DNA from: Caldilineaceae bacterium
GTDB taxonomy: Bacteria > Chloroflexota > Anaerolineae > Caldilineales > Caldilineaceae
Length of the DNA stretch: 64,000 nucleotides
Reading direction: 5' to 3'
Assembly: GCA_022824025.1 (NCBI GenBank)
Contig: JAJEBF010000061.1
Span: 90,750-154,749, forward strand
The translations under genes were made by a program, and so were the position numbers. This document shows, one piece after another, positions 26,397 to 35,484 of the stretch (position 1 is its first letter; each line of letters begins with the position of its first letter). Under the pieces are notes generated by a model. It was given only the letters and a program-made list of their open reading frames with translations, did not search any database and had not been told where the DNA came from.

Positions 26397-28190
26397 TTAC
26401 CTGCGCTTCGGCAGTCCATCGGCCAGTAACCACACCCGCTCCCGCCCCAGCACGGTGGCAACATCTCCCTGCAGGAGCGCCAGAACAATCTCGGTCAGTT
26501 CACCAAGTCCGCCCCCGCCCGTCAACCGGTCAAGACTGCCTTCCGCGATCGGAGGACGCGGCCGGTTCATATCCGTCTTTACCTGCACGACCGGAACCGT
26601 CCCGTCCGTCGGCAAACCCGCAATTTCGCATAGCCCATCAATCGCCGCTGATAAGTCTCCGATCTCATCCACCAACCCATGCTGCAGCGCCTGCCTCCCC
26701 GTCCATACGCGCCCGCCGCATAACTCTTCAACCGAGTCCGGCTCCAGCTGCCGCGCCGCCGCGACCAGGCGCTTGAAATTCTGATACGTATGCCCGATCT
26801 GCTCCTCAATCTTCTCCCGCTGCGCCTCCCGCCACGGACCGTCGCCGGCATAGATGCCGGCATTCCGCCCCCGCTGCACCGGCACGCGGTTCGCGCCGAT
26901 CTTGCCTTCAGCCCCGCTGGTGATCAGCTTTGCCATGATCACACCGATGCTCCCCGTCAGCGTCGCCGCCTGGCAAACGATCTTCCGCGCCGGCAATGCC
27001 ACGTAATAGCCTCCGCTGGCCGCCACATCACCCATATACGCCACCACCGGCTTCTTCCTGTTCAGCAGGGTCAGCTCCCGCCAGATCAGGTCGCTCGCCA
27101 GCGCCGAACCGCCCCGGGAATCGACATGCAGCAAGACCCCCGCCATGCGCTCATCTTCCAGCGCCGCCCGCGCCAACTGTTGGATCGTAGCGCTGCCGGC
27201 AGTGCTGCCGCCCACAATCGGCACCCCGCTTGGCAGCCGGCGGCTCTTGCCTGAAGTGATCATGCCGCTCAACGAAATCACCCCGATCCTCTTTCTATGC
27301 CGCATAAGGGGGCGGCGGTAGAGCAGACGGCTTACCCGGTCAAATGGCGCAATCCGCGCCCCATCCTTCCCGCCACCAAGTTCGTCCGCCAACTGGTCCT
27401 CATAGACGCTCCCGTCCACCAGCCCCATCGCCGCGGCGTCATCGGCGGTCAACGGCGCCCTGTCAATCGCGGCGCGGACCTCCTCCTCGCCAAGGTTGCG
27501 GCCGCCGCTGATTGCCGCGACCATATCCCCATACCAGCTCCCCAGCAGCCTTTCCAGCTGTTCCCGGTGCGCGTCACTCATCTCCGATTGGGCGAAACTG
27601 TCTGCCGCAGTCTTCCAGGGAGCCACCCTGACCACATCCGCCTCAACCCCAATTCTGCGCAGCGTCTCGGCCAGAAAGACCGGCTCTGCCCGCAGACCCA
27701 GCACAGACCACTCGGTCAGCGGCGAAACATATATGCGGTCGGCGGCCGCAGCCATCACATACTCGGCATTGCCGCACGACTCCAGATAGACAACCACCTT
27801 CTTCGCGTCGCCGTCCGGATACAGTTCTCGATTCCACGCCCGAAAGCGGTCGAAAAGATCCGCAAGCGTCTGCGCCTGCGCGAGGCTGAGCTGCGCGCCC
27901 TTGACCAGTATCAACGCGCCCTTCACATCCGGGTCGCCCGCGACCTGCCGCAAGGCATCGTGCAGATCCTCAACTGTGAGGCCCGGCTTGCCAGTGGAAA
28001 GGCGCGAGAGAAACCGGTGCCGCTCCGGCCTCCGTTCCAGCAGCTGGCCCGAAAGCTCAAACAGCGCATAGTCCGCCCAGCTCTTCCTGGAGAGACGCCG
28101 CACGAGATTGGCAAGCCCGCATACGCAAACCTGCCACAGCAAAGTTACGCCCCGGAAAAGCCGCCCCAAACCCCTGCCTATGAGACTCAT
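26397..28190 (-). CDS. sppA: signal peptide peptidase SppA, 67-kDa type
   Basis: A 597-residue membrane-bound serine protease that degrades cleaved signal peptides. It has the two-domain layout of E. coli SppA. The general-base Lys is Lys193 in RVAPWKTAADSF of the N-terminal domain, and the nucleophile Ser is Ser392 in YMGDVAASGGYY of the C-terminal domain. LLHVDSRGGSALASDLIW and TLTGSIGVIMAK are further family landmarks. The ATG at 28190 is chosen because GGAGGG lies eight bases upstream; an earlier GTG/ATG at 28208 has no such site. An N-terminal hydrophobic segment (about residues 12-30) could anchor it. Confidence 0.92.
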   Translation of the reverse strand: MSLIGRGLGRLFRGVTLLWQVCVCGLANLVRRLSRKSWADYALFELSGQLLERRPERHRFLSRLSTGKPGLTVEDLHDALRQVAGDPDVKGALILVKGAQLSLAQAQTLADLFDRFRAWNRELYPDGDAKKVVVYLESCGNAEYVMAAAADRIYVSPLTEWSVLGLRAEPVFLAETLRRIGVEADVVRVAPWKTAADSFAQSEMSDAHREQLERLLGSWYGDMVAAISGGRNLGEEEVRAAIDRAPLTADDAAAMGLVDGSVYEDQLADELGGGKDGARIAPFDRVSRLLYRRPLMRHRKRIGVISLSGMITSGKSRRLPSGVPIVGGSTAGSATIQQLARAALEDERMAGVLLHVDSRGGSALASDLIWRELTLLNRKKPVVAYMGDVAASGGYYVALPARKIVCQAATLTGSIGVIMAKLITSGAEGKIGANRVPVQRGRNAGIYAGDGPWREAQREKIEEQIGHTYQNFKRLVAAARQLEPDSVEELCGGRVWTGRQALQHGLVDEIGDLSAAIDGLCEIAGLPTDGTVPVVQVKTDMNRPRPPIAEGSLDRLTGGGGLGELTEIVLALLQGDVATVLGRERVWLLADGLPKRR

Positions 28191-28803
28191 TTCAATCCCT
28201 CCACCCATCTGCGCGCCACTGCTGCCCGTACAGTTTCCCCAAAACGCGCCCTAAGCCTGTGGGTTCAAACCCCAAAAACCATACTATACCCGCACGATCC
28301 TCCGGAGAAAAATAGTCCCGCTGCCTGGGTGCCGTCCAAAATGGGGGTGAACTTTCGTCCACCTCTGGTAACGACTAAACAAAAGCCAATTCGCGCCCCC
28401 AAGCAGCGCGAGCGCCGTCCCCTCTGACCACTGACTACTGATCCCTGACCACTGCAGTTCTGGGCGGTCAGCCGCAAGCGGCTTCCCTTGTGCGGGGGGA
28501 CACCCCCCGCAACGCCCCCCGCAAAAACGTGCCCCGCCGCCAATGGTTGTACATTGGCCAAGGCTGCCCAACCCAATGCGTTCCGCCAATCCCCGAACTG
28601 CGACGCCCTGCGACCGCCCTTTGCCACCTACCTCCCACTGCAGTCTTCGGTATAAACTCCCAGTAGCAGCCCAAGACGGGCCTCCATATTAGACCGCACT
28701 CCGCCCGCGAGATTGCTTTGATCGTTCCTCCTGTTCCGAGTTATGATGAACGCAGCCGCAGACACCTCGCGGAGACGCTTGGACCTTGCCCAAGCCGGCG
28801 CAT
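28191..28803. other. intergenic region between divergent genes with a repeat array
   Basis: About 610 bases between sppA and the ABC transporter operon. At 28424-28460 lies a heptamer array (CTGACCACTGACTACTGATCC...CCACTGCAGTT), and a lone CCCACTGCAGT follows near 28633. Open frames here are short, in conflicting registers and without family features. The promoters of both flanking transcripts must lie here, but I see no clear boxes. Confidence 0.55.
28424..28460. repeat. heptamer array (CTGACCA phase)
   Basis: Five degenerate seven-base units in phase, ending in CCACTGCAGTT, the same terminal sequence as at 24227 and 37817. Confidence 0.75.
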
Positions 28804-29718
28804 ATGTCCTTCTCCTCACCCGGACCGAGCAGTAACGTGGCCGCAGCGGTAGAAGTGCGAAATCTGAACAAGCGATATCGGAATGGAATCTGGGCGAACC
28901 GGGATATCAGCCTGACCGTCCGGCGCGGTGAGCTGCTCGCGATTCTGGGTCCAAACGGCGCCGGCAAAACCACCCTTGTCCGCCAGATCACCACCGAGCT
29001 TGTCCCCTCTTCCGGCGAAGTCCGTGTTTTCGGCATTGACGCCGTCACGCGCCCCAACGAAGCCAAGGCCCGCATGGGCGTAATCCCCCAGGAGACCAAC
29101 TTCTACTGGGGTCTCTCCGTTCGCCACCACCTGCGTATCCTGGGCAAACTGCGCGGTCTGCCTGCCCAAACCGCATCCCGCCGCGCCGCAGAACTGATCA
29201 CAGACCTTGGCCTCGAAGAACACAAGAGCAAACCCGCCGAGCAACTTTCCGGCGGTCTTCGCCGCCGCCTCCTCGTCGGCATCGCCGTGCTCGCCGATCC
29301 CGCACTGCTGGTCCTCGATGAGCCCAGCGTCGGTCTCGACCCCGAGTCCCGCCGCGACCTGTGGGATCTCCTCCGCAACTATCGAAGCAGAGGCGCTACC
29401 ATCCTCCTGACGACCCACTCCATGGAAGAAGCCGATGCCCTCTCGGACAGGATCGGCATCATCCATCAAGGGGCGTTGCTTGCTCTCGACACCGTCGCCA
29501 GCCTCCGCGCCGCCCACGGCTTCGACTACAAAATCACCTTTCTGGAGAAAGGCCGTACCCAAGTCCTCTTCGGCGCCAGTGACGCCGAACTCCTCCAGCA
29601 GGTCCAGGCCCTGGGCATTAGCGAATACGCAGTTTCGCGGACAACCCTCGAAGATGTCTATCTCGGCCTCACCGGCGGGAAAGGACGCCTCATTGACGAG
29701 CCATCTAGCAATGCCTGA
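28804..29718 (+). CDS. ABC transporter ATP-binding protein (ABC-2 exporter)
   Basis: A 304-residue ATPase. Walker A GPNGAGKTT is at residues 49-57, the signature LSGGLRRRL at 148-156, Walker B LLVLDEPSVGLD at about 168-179 and the H-loop TTHSM some 30 residues later. The C-terminal 80 residues carry a strand-rich extension (FDYKITFLEKGRTQVLFG) as in DrrA/NodI-like exporters. It powers the membrane protein encoded by the next gene, with which it overlaps by eight bases. ATG 28804 is preferred over the in-frame TTG at 28786. Confidence 0.93.
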   Translation: MSFSSPGPSSNVAAAVEVRNLNKRYRNGIWANRDISLTVRRGELLAILGPNGAGKTTLVRQITTELVPSSGEVRVFGIDAVTRPNEAKARMGVIPQETNFYWGLSVRHHLRILGKLRGLPAQTASRRAAELITDLGLEEHKSKPAEQLSGGLRRRLLVGIAVLADPALLVLDEPSVGLDPESRRDLWDLLRNYRSRGATILLTTHSMEEADALSDRIGIIHQGALLALDTVASLRAAHGFDYKITFLEKGRTQVLFGASDAELLQQVQALGISEYAVSRTTLEDVYLGLTGGKGRLIDEPSSNA

Positions 29719-30502
29719 AGCGAACGAATCCGTCCCGAACCTTCCCGTTCTCCCTTACGCGACCGGCGGCATACGCAAATTCATTGCCGACACGCTCGCC
29801 GTCTTCGAGCTCAACTTCCTGCCCGCGCTCAAGCACTGGTACGTAACCGTCCTCCTGGCCGCCGCCTTCCCGCTGCCCTGGTTCTACGTCACCAGGGCCA
29901 TCGCCCCCGACGACCCGCAAGTACTCCGCCGCCTCATGGCCGGCACCCTGGTCTTCGGCGTCGCCTTCTCGATCGGCATGCTCGTCGGCCAGAACTTCGT
30001 CGGCCAGCGCTTTATGGGCACACTCCGCCTGCTCATCACCATGCCGGTCTCCAAGGCCGCCTACGTCCTCGGTTCGCTCGCCCACGCTTCAATCTCCGGC
30101 GCGTTCACCGTGGTCATCCTCCTCGGTTTCGCCTTCGCGGCCGGCGTTGAGGTCAGACTCGGCTGGGCGCTCGTGCCCTCACTCATCCTCACCGTCCTCG
30201 CCGTCAGCGGCCTGACCCTCTTCTTCGTCAGCTTCGCCCCCACTCCGCAGACCGGCAACCTCGCCACCGGCATGCTTTCCCTCATCCTCGCCGCCCTCTC
30301 ACCCGTCTACTTCACCATGGACCAGGCCCCCCTCCTGATGAAGTTGATTGGCTATGTTTCGCCTCTGCGCTATACTGCGGACGCAATTGAAAAGTCCCTG
30401 TCAGGCCAGACAGACGTCTGGGTAGAATTGGGAGTCTTATCAGTCATTGCAATAGGTTCCCTTTCACTCGGGCTGTGGAGAATGCCTTGGCGCGAGAGGT
30501 AA
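29711..30502 (+). CDS. ABC-2 type permease
   Basis: A 263-residue membrane protein with six hydrophobic segments, typical of ABC-2 exporters (DrrB/NodJ-like): an N-terminal cytoplasmic stretch, then ALKHWYVTVLLAAAFPLPWFY, GTLRLLITMPVSKAAYVLGS (the conserved cytoplasmic loop) and a last segment with LSLGLWRM. The substrate is not readable. The ATG at 29711 overlaps the end of the ATPase gene by eight bases, so the two subunits should be made together. A likely promoter for the following dehydrogenase genes lies 60-90 bases after its stop. Confidence 0.88.
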   Translation: MPEANESVPNLPVLPYATGGIRKFIADTLAVFELNFLPALKHWYVTVLLAAAFPLPWFYVTRAIAPDDPQVLRRLMAGTLVFGVAFSIGMLVGQNFVGQRFMGTLRLLITMPVSKAAYVLGSLAHASISGAFTVVILLGFAFAAGVEVRLGWALVPSLILTVLAVSGLTLFFVSFAPTPQTGNLATGMLSLILAALSPVYFTMDQAPLLMKLIGYVSPLRYTADAIEKSLSGQTDVWVELGVLSVIAIGSLSLGLWRMPWRER

Positions 30503-30560
30503 CACTTGAGTACCTGCCTCTTAACTGGGGTTCTATCCGTCGCCTATGCAATTCGTAGCG

Positions 30561-30590
30561 TTGATTGGCCCTCGTTTCCAAGCGTATACC
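30561..30590 (+). promoter_or_regulatory. candidate sigma70-type promoter for the Gfo/Idh pair
   Basis: TTGATT at 30561-30566 and TATACC at 30585-30590, spaced by 18 bases, 42 bases before the start of the first dehydrogenase gene. Two mismatches to consensus in each box. Confidence 0.4.
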
Positions 30591-30631
30591 GTTCTAGCCA
30601 GAATTTTGGACCTGGGTAAGGAGCGAGAGAG

Positions 30632-31753
30632 ATGTCCCACCAGTACACAGCCGCTGTTATCGGCGCAGGCCTGGGAGGCAGAGCCAGCATGGCCGGACTC
30701 TCCGCCTCGCCGCGCTTCAACCTCGTTGCCGTCGCAGATATCCAGGCCGAAGCGCGAGCCGCCGTCCAGGAACTGTACCCCGGCGTCCGCACTTTTCCTG
30801 ACCATGCCGAACTATTCGCCGCCTGCCCCACAGACATTGTCTGCGTATCCACGTGGCCGCCCTCCCACCTGGAAGTGACCCAGGCTGCCCTGCAACTTCC
30901 CCTGCGAGGCATCCTCGTCGAAAAACCGCTGGCCGACAGTTTTTCAGCTGGGCGTCAGATCCTGGAGCTAATACGCGCCAAAAATCTCCCAATAGCCGTA
31001 CCCCATGGCCTCCTCGTAGCAGACCACAGCACGCAGGTCCTCCAACGCGTTCACGGCGGCGAGATCGGCGAGCTGAAACTGGTCGAAATCCAATGCGCCG
31101 GCTGGGACATCATCAATGCCGGCATCCACTGGCTCAACTTCTTCGTCGAACTGACTGAACGCGAACCCGTCGAGTATGTTTTGGCCGCCTGCGATGCCAG
31201 CACCCGCACCTATCGCGACAACATGCAGGTCGAGACGCTCGCCGTCACCTACGCCCAGACCGTTTCCGGCACCCGTGTCGTCATGAATACTGGCGACTAT
31301 ATCACCTTTTCCGAACCGATTGACGACACCCTTTTCCGCCTTATCGGAAGCCGCGGCACAATCGACTTCTACGGCTGGGAGCCGCGGTACCGGCTTCTCA
31401 ACGCCAGCTATCCACAGGGTCAGATGTTTGAATTCGAGCGCGGCCCATTTGTCCTTCATCAACGCCACCTCGAAAACCTCGCCGCGCAGATGGACCGCGC
31501 CCAGCCCGACTACGCCATCGCCGAAGGTTCATTAGCCGCCCTCGAGCTCTGCGAAGCCGCCTACGTCTCCATTCGCAACGGCAGCGTGCCCGTTCCGCTT
31601 CCGCTCGACGACTTTTCGCCGCCCCCTGCCGTCGATTGGCAGCCCGGCCTCCCCTACGGCGGCCAGGGCGGCGGTCGTAACGGACGCCGTCTACCGCCTC
31701 GTCCGCAACAAAACGACAGGCCTGTTCGGACCGCAGAGTCGGAGGAAGCATGA
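30632..31753 (+). CDS. Gfo/Idh/MocA-family oxidoreductase (first of a pair)
   Basis: A 373-residue NAD(P)-dependent dehydrogenase. The Rossmann domain opens with YTAAVIGAGLGGRASMAGL, and the family EKP motif (GILVEKPLADS) is at about residue 96, with its Lys expected to be catalytic. The C-terminal alpha/beta domain starts near HGGEIGELKLVEIQ and includes WDIINAGIHWLNFF, where the His is the usual partner residue. Substrates of the family are sugars, inositols and their amines. The last 40 residues are Gly/Arg/Pro-rich and look disordered. AAGGAG precedes the start. The stop overlaps the start of the second dehydrogenase as ATGA, so the two are coupled. Confidence 0.9.
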   Translation: MSHQYTAAVIGAGLGGRASMAGLSASPRFNLVAVADIQAEARAAVQELYPGVRTFPDHAELFAACPTDIVCVSTWPPSHLEVTQAALQLPLRGILVEKPLADSFSAGRQILELIRAKNLPIAVPHGLLVADHSTQVLQRVHGGEIGELKLVEIQCAGWDIINAGIHWLNFFVELTEREPVEYVLAACDASTRTYRDNMQVETLAVTYAQTVSGTRVVMNTGDYITFSEPIDDTLFRLIGSRGTIDFYGWEPRYRLLNASYPQGQMFEFERGPFVLHQRHLENLAAQMDRAQPDYAIAEGSLAALELCEAAYVSIRNGSVPVPLPLDDFSPPPAVDWQPGLPYGGQGGGRNGRRLPPRPQQNDRPVRTAESEEA

Positions 31754-32838
31754 TGGCCCGTTTTGGCATTGTCGGCGCCGGATGGCGCGTAAACTGGTTT
31801 CTGCGCGCCGCCCATGCCCTCCCGGAGAAGCTGCAGGTCGCCGGTCTGGCCGCTCGCCGTCCGCAAATGGCCGTCGAGCTGGCCGCTGCCTACGGTGTCA
31901 ACATCTATCGCTCGCCTTCCGAAATGATCGCCGCCGAAGCGCCCGACTTTGTCGTGACCAGCGTCTCTTGGTCCGCAAATCCGCACATCATACGCCAGCT
32001 GGCGGAACAGGACATGCCCGTCCTTTCTGAAACACCCCCCGCCACCACCGTCGCAGAGATGACGGCGCTGTGGGCTCTGCAACAGCAGGGCGCACGTATC
32101 CAGGTCGCCGAGCAGTACCACCGCCAGCCCCACCACGCCGCCCGCCTTGCCTTCGCCCACAGCGGTCGCCTCGGCCGCATCAGTCAGGTACAGCTCTCTG
32201 CCGCGCACGGCTATCACGGCATCAGCCTCATCCGCCGCTTCCTCGGCATCGGCGCCGAGCCGGTAACTGTCACCGCCCGCCGCTTCACCTCTCCTATCGT
32301 GCAAAGCCCCACCCGTGAAGGTCCCCCCCTCGAAGAGACAGTCACAAAGTCAGAGCAACTCATTGCCGCCTTCGACTTCGGCGACCGCCTCGGAATCCTC
32401 GACTTTACACCCGATCAGTACTTTTCCTGGGTACGCGGCCAGCGCCTGCTCGTGCGGGGCGAGCGCGGCGAAATTATTGACGAAAGAGCCACCTACCTAC
32501 AGAACTTCCGTACACCCATCCAGGTCACCTTCACCCGCCACAGCGCCGGCCTCGACGGCAATCTCGAAGGCAACTACCTCAAGGGCATCCAGGCCGGCGA
32601 ACAATGGTGGTATCGCAACCCCACCATTCCCGCCGAGCTCACCGATGACGAAATCGCCGTCGCCGATCTCCTCCTCCGCATGGCCGACTACGTCCGCGGC
32701 GGCGATCAACCTTACTCCCTCGCCGAAGCCTGCCAGGACCGTTACCTCGACATCCTCGCCGCCCAGGCCGCCGAAACCGGCCAACCCGTCCGCTCCCAGC
32801 CCCAGCCCTGGGGCAACGCTCTGTCTGCACAAAATTGA
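31750..32838 (+). CDS. Gfo/Idh/MocA-family oxidoreductase (second of a pair)
   Basis: A 362-residue paralogue-type dehydrogenase with the N-terminal MARFGIVGAGWRVNWFL nucleotide fold. The usual EKP motif is replaced by LSETPPATTV, so the catalytic Lys is missing and the enzyme may be inactive or work differently. The AHGYHGISLIRRFLGIG segment holds the C-domain His. The C-terminus is AAETGQPVRSQPQPW plus nine residues; a near copy of this tail occurs 4.9 kb downstream at 37616-37804. The pair with the preceding gene suggests a heteromeric or two-step sugar oxidation. Confidence 0.87.
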   Translation: MMARFGIVGAGWRVNWFLRAAHALPEKLQVAGLAARRPQMAVELAAAYGVNIYRSPSEMIAAEAPDFVVTSVSWSANPHIIRQLAEQDMPVLSETPPATTVAEMTALWALQQQGARIQVAEQYHRQPHHAARLAFAHSGRLGRISQVQLSAAHGYHGISLIRRFLGIGAEPVTVTARRFTSPIVQSPTREGPPLEETVTKSEQLIAAFDFGDRLGILDFTPDQYFSWVRGQRLLVRGERGEIIDERATYLQNFRTPIQVTFTRHSAGLDGNLEGNYLKGIQAGEQWWYRNPTIPAELTDDEIAVADLLLRMADYVRGGDQPYSLAEACQDRYLDILAAQAAETGQPVRSQPQPWGNALSAQN

Positions 32839-33902
32839 GTCGGAGACGGCTTCTTCAGCGCGTGGCTTTTCTTATTCCCTATCTCCTGGGCTTATCTTAG
32901 TAGAAGCCAACCCGTCGCGACTCCCCCTATCCCAGCTCCCACCCCTCTACCTCAACTAATATCGTTTCCAAGCGGTCTACTTTTTCATCAGTCGCAAGCT
33001 GACTGAGTCCGCTAACGGTATCTGCGACCGAATCCTTCGCACGCGTAGAGACGTTGCGAAGCCGTGGCCTCTCTGCCGGCATGTTAAGGACCCTAAGCAT
33101 TGTGGTACCAATCAAAAGTTCACAGTTTCTTCTGACGCCAAGGTCCGAATGCAGAGGTGTCCAATGTCGTTATAGAAGTGCTTTCGTCCGGACGTAAGCC
33201 GTTTCTGCTGAAAGCGAGACACGGGTCGACAATAACCCCAGATAACACGCACTCTGTTTGCAGAGTGGTGGCGCCAACATGGGAGCAAGAACGTTCGGAT
33301 GTGCGTCCCAGATTCACTTGGGGGGCTGCGTGATGAAGGTCAGAAGGTCCTGGTCTGCGCCGAGTCTGTTTGGAGGGAAAGGAAGGCTGCAACGTAGTTG
33401 ACAATCTGTCTGTGGCGGTCCGGATGAACGTACTTCCGATGGTGACTGAACCAGCGATGGGATGTAGATGATTCACGAGATGTACACAGCCCCTATGGCG
33501 CAATGCATGGTGGATTTTTCGTGTTTGTTCCCTCATAAATTTCTATTTATAATGAGGCTGGCGCAAGGCATTGAAATATTGTATAAAAGAATGTCAACGG
33601 AGAAGCAGGATTTGCAGAATCCTCAAGAGCGTCTCGTATCTACCTTGTCCAAATATGGAAGCCGAGAAATGCTGATACGATGCCATCCCCAATTCAAACA
33701 GTTCAGCAGGTCTCTACGGCTCTCTGTCTACTTGCGAAGTCTTCACTTGACCTATTGAGGAAAAGTCGTACGCTCGCATCAGTCCCCTTGAAAGCACTTG
33801 AGAATTGGTCGTTGACCCACGTTATCAAAACGCCTGTGTCCCCTTCGAGCGGGGACGCAACTGACACGGGGATCAATCTTCTACGGTCTAAGGAGGACCA
33901 CC
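32839..33902 (+). other. long intergenic region before the sugar ABC operon
   Basis: About 1060 bases with visibly lower GC toward its right end. A minus-strand open frame at 32927-33115 reads somewhat protein-like (TRAKDSVADTVSGLSQLATD) but has no family. No other open frame is convincing. A promoter with an inverted repeat lies at 33525-33557 (see there). It might contain decayed genes, but nothing is clear. Confidence 0.45.
33525..33557 (+). promoter_or_regulatory. candidate promoter with overlapping inverted-repeat operator
   Basis: TTGTTC at 33525-33530 and a perfect TATAAT at 33548-33553, spaced by 17 bases. An inverted repeat lies over the spacer and -10 box: CCTC at 33531-33534, ATAAAT at 33535-33540, a four-base centre, ATTTAT at 33545-33550 and, after three unpaired bases, GAGG at 33554-33557. 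This would fit a repressor-controlled promoter for the sugar ABC operon, with a leader of about 345 bases before the start at 33903. Confidence 0.4.
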
Positions 33903-35339
33903 ATGAATGCGACACGCTTGAATCGACGTGCCTTTTTGAAGACGACGGGAGTTGTGACGGGGGCATCTCTGCTGGCGGCTTGCGTTGCTCCTGCCGCGCC
34001 GGCACAAGAAGAGATGGCCTCGGAAGAGTCCGAAGCGCCGATGGCGGAGGAAGGCTCCGTTGCAATGTGGAGTATGAGTTTCCCGCCTCACGAGTGGATG
34101 ATGGGAGCAGCGATTGAAGTGTTCCAGGAGGCAGGGGAACGCGGGTTCACATTGGACTACCAGCCGCAGCCCGGCCAATATGGCGCGAAGCTGCGCGCCG
34201 CCATGTCGGCCGATGAAGCTCCCGACATATTCGTCATGCACGGGACCGCTTTGCTGGAGCTGGCACTGGCCGGACACATCGCGCCGGTTACGCCGGACAT
34301 CGTGACATTGGAGCAGGCCAAAAGGGAATTCATGCCCGAAACCTACCTCCAGTCGCTGTACGATGGCAATCTCTATGCCATCGGTGTGCCCGACCCACCC
34401 GGCGACGCGGGTATGGTCGCCAACCTTGATCACCTTGAGGAGGCTGGGCTGGAGCATCTCACCGTCTTCGAAAGTATCGACCAGATGCTTGACTATGGTG
34501 AGCAGCTGGTCATCAGGGAGGGGGATGAGGTGCTGCGCTCCGGCTTGATGTTTACCGGGGATTCAAACAACCCGATCTACTGGCTGAGCGCGATTATTGA
34601 CCTGGGTGGCATCTGGTTCGACAATGACAACCAAGTCTTCACTCTACAGACCGATGAATCTGCGGAGGCGATGCAGTTCTTCTATGATGTGGTGTGGGAC
34701 AAACGTCTTGACGACCCCGCCCTAGGCAACAACAGTTCTGATGCACTGGCGCAGGGATTGGCTAGCCTGGCCTTCAAGTGGCCGGAGTTCGTGCCCTATT
34801 CCGGCACCGCCTTCCCCGGTTTGAGACTGGGGTTTATTGTCAAGCCGGGATTTACGGAAGGCAAGCCAGCAATCTTCAACCACTCCGACACATGGAACCT
34901 GGCAGTCTGGTCGGGCACCCAGAATAAAGACAGCGTTACGGAGTTTATGGCCTACTGCGCCCAGCGGGAAGTGCAGCGCGCCATGTTGGAACAGAATCCT
35001 GGCATCTCCCCCTTAAAGGAGATCAACTTCGGAGACGACTTCTTTGTTACGGGGAAGGGTGCCTATCTGGCCCCCGTGTTGGATGCCATTACGAAGGGAC
35101 AATACCGTTACTACGGGCCCTTCGGTAACATGGATACGCTGGAATACGATATCATGTGGCCTGTGATGAACAGGATGCTCCAGCAGGAACTGACAGTTGA
35201 AGAGACCCTAGTCGAGATGGAAAGTGCCCTGAATGATGAAATGTCGCAATACCAGGACAAGTACCCAGGTCTGGACCCGGTTCAAATCCAGTGGGATGGG
35301 CTGCCTGATGAGTTGATGGAAGGGATTCCCATGTCGTAG
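33903..35339 (+). CDS. sugar ABC transporter substrate-binding lipoprotein
   Basis: A 478-residue extracellular binding protein of family 1. The N-terminus has a Tat motif (RRAFLK, residues 8-13) and a lipobox LAAC with Cys27 as lipidation site, then an acidic linker, which is the usual design for Chloroflexota sugar-binding proteins. The core has the SBP-1 pattern: a KLRAAMSADEAPDIFVMHG segment at about residue 100, LYDGNLYAIGVPD at about 155, and WNLAVWSGTQNKDSVTEFM near 340. A strong ribosome-binding site, AAGGAGGACC, precedes ATG 33903. Two permease genes follow, but no ATPase gene, so a shared ATPase elsewhere is expected. A perfect 13-bp inverted repeat lies 40 bases after the stop. Confidence 0.93.
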   Translation: MNATRLNRRAFLKTTGVVTGASLLAACVAPAAPAQEEMASEESEAPMAEEGSVAMWSMSFPPHEWMMGAAIEVFQEAGERGFTLDYQPQPGQYGAKLRAAMSADEAPDIFVMHGTALLELALAGHIAPVTPDIVTLEQAKREFMPETYLQSLYDGNLYAIGVPDPPGDAGMVANLDHLEEAGLEHLTVFESIDQMLDYGEQLVIREGDEVLRSGLMFTGDSNNPIYWLSAIIDLGGIWFDNDNQVFTLQTDESAEAMQFFYDVVWDKRLDDPALGNNSSDALAQGLASLAFKWPEFVPYSGTAFPGLRLGFIVKPGFTEGKPAIFNHSDTWNLAVWSGTQNKDSVTEFMAYCAQREVQRAMLEQNPGISPLKEINFGDDFFVTGKGAYLAPVLDAITKGQYRYYGPFGNMDTLEYDIMWPVMNRMLQQELTVEETLVEMESALNDEMSQYQDKYPGLDPVQIQWDGLPDELMEGIPMS

Positions 35340-35378
35340 AGCGGATGGCATGCTCCAGGGAGTTTCCCTTCTGGACAA

Positions 35379-35435
35379 ACAGGGGATTGGGGGCGACGAA
35401 AAATAAGAACCACGTTTGACTTCCCAATCCCCTGT
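35379..35435 (+). promoter_or_regulatory. stem-loop between binding-protein and permease genes
   Basis: A perfect 13-bp inverted repeat, ACAGGGGATTGGG at 35379-35391 and CCCAATCCCCTGT at 35423-35435, with a 31-base loop and no T-run after it. In ABC operons such hairpins after the binding-protein gene shield its mRNA or cut read-through, giving more binding protein than permease. The role here is inferred. Confidence 0.65.
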
Positions 35436-35484
35436 CTCAGTTTCGCCTCCAGTCACTACAATACAGGGAGGTCTGTGGTTGGCA

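Noticed and set aside
25191..26429. Plus-strand open frame of 412 codons opposite the class V aminotransferase
   Set aside because: Shadow frame with Pro/Arg/His bias; the real gene has the PLP-lysine motif.
32927..33115. Minus-strand 62-codon frame after the Gfo/Idh pair as a gene
   Set aside because: Protein-like in parts, but with no start signal, family or partner; kept only as a remark in the intergenic entry.
33120..33536. Minus-strand open frame of 138 codons before the sugar ABC operon
   Set aside because: No ribosome-binding site, no domain, composition like random frames; it also covers the region just before the candidate promoter.
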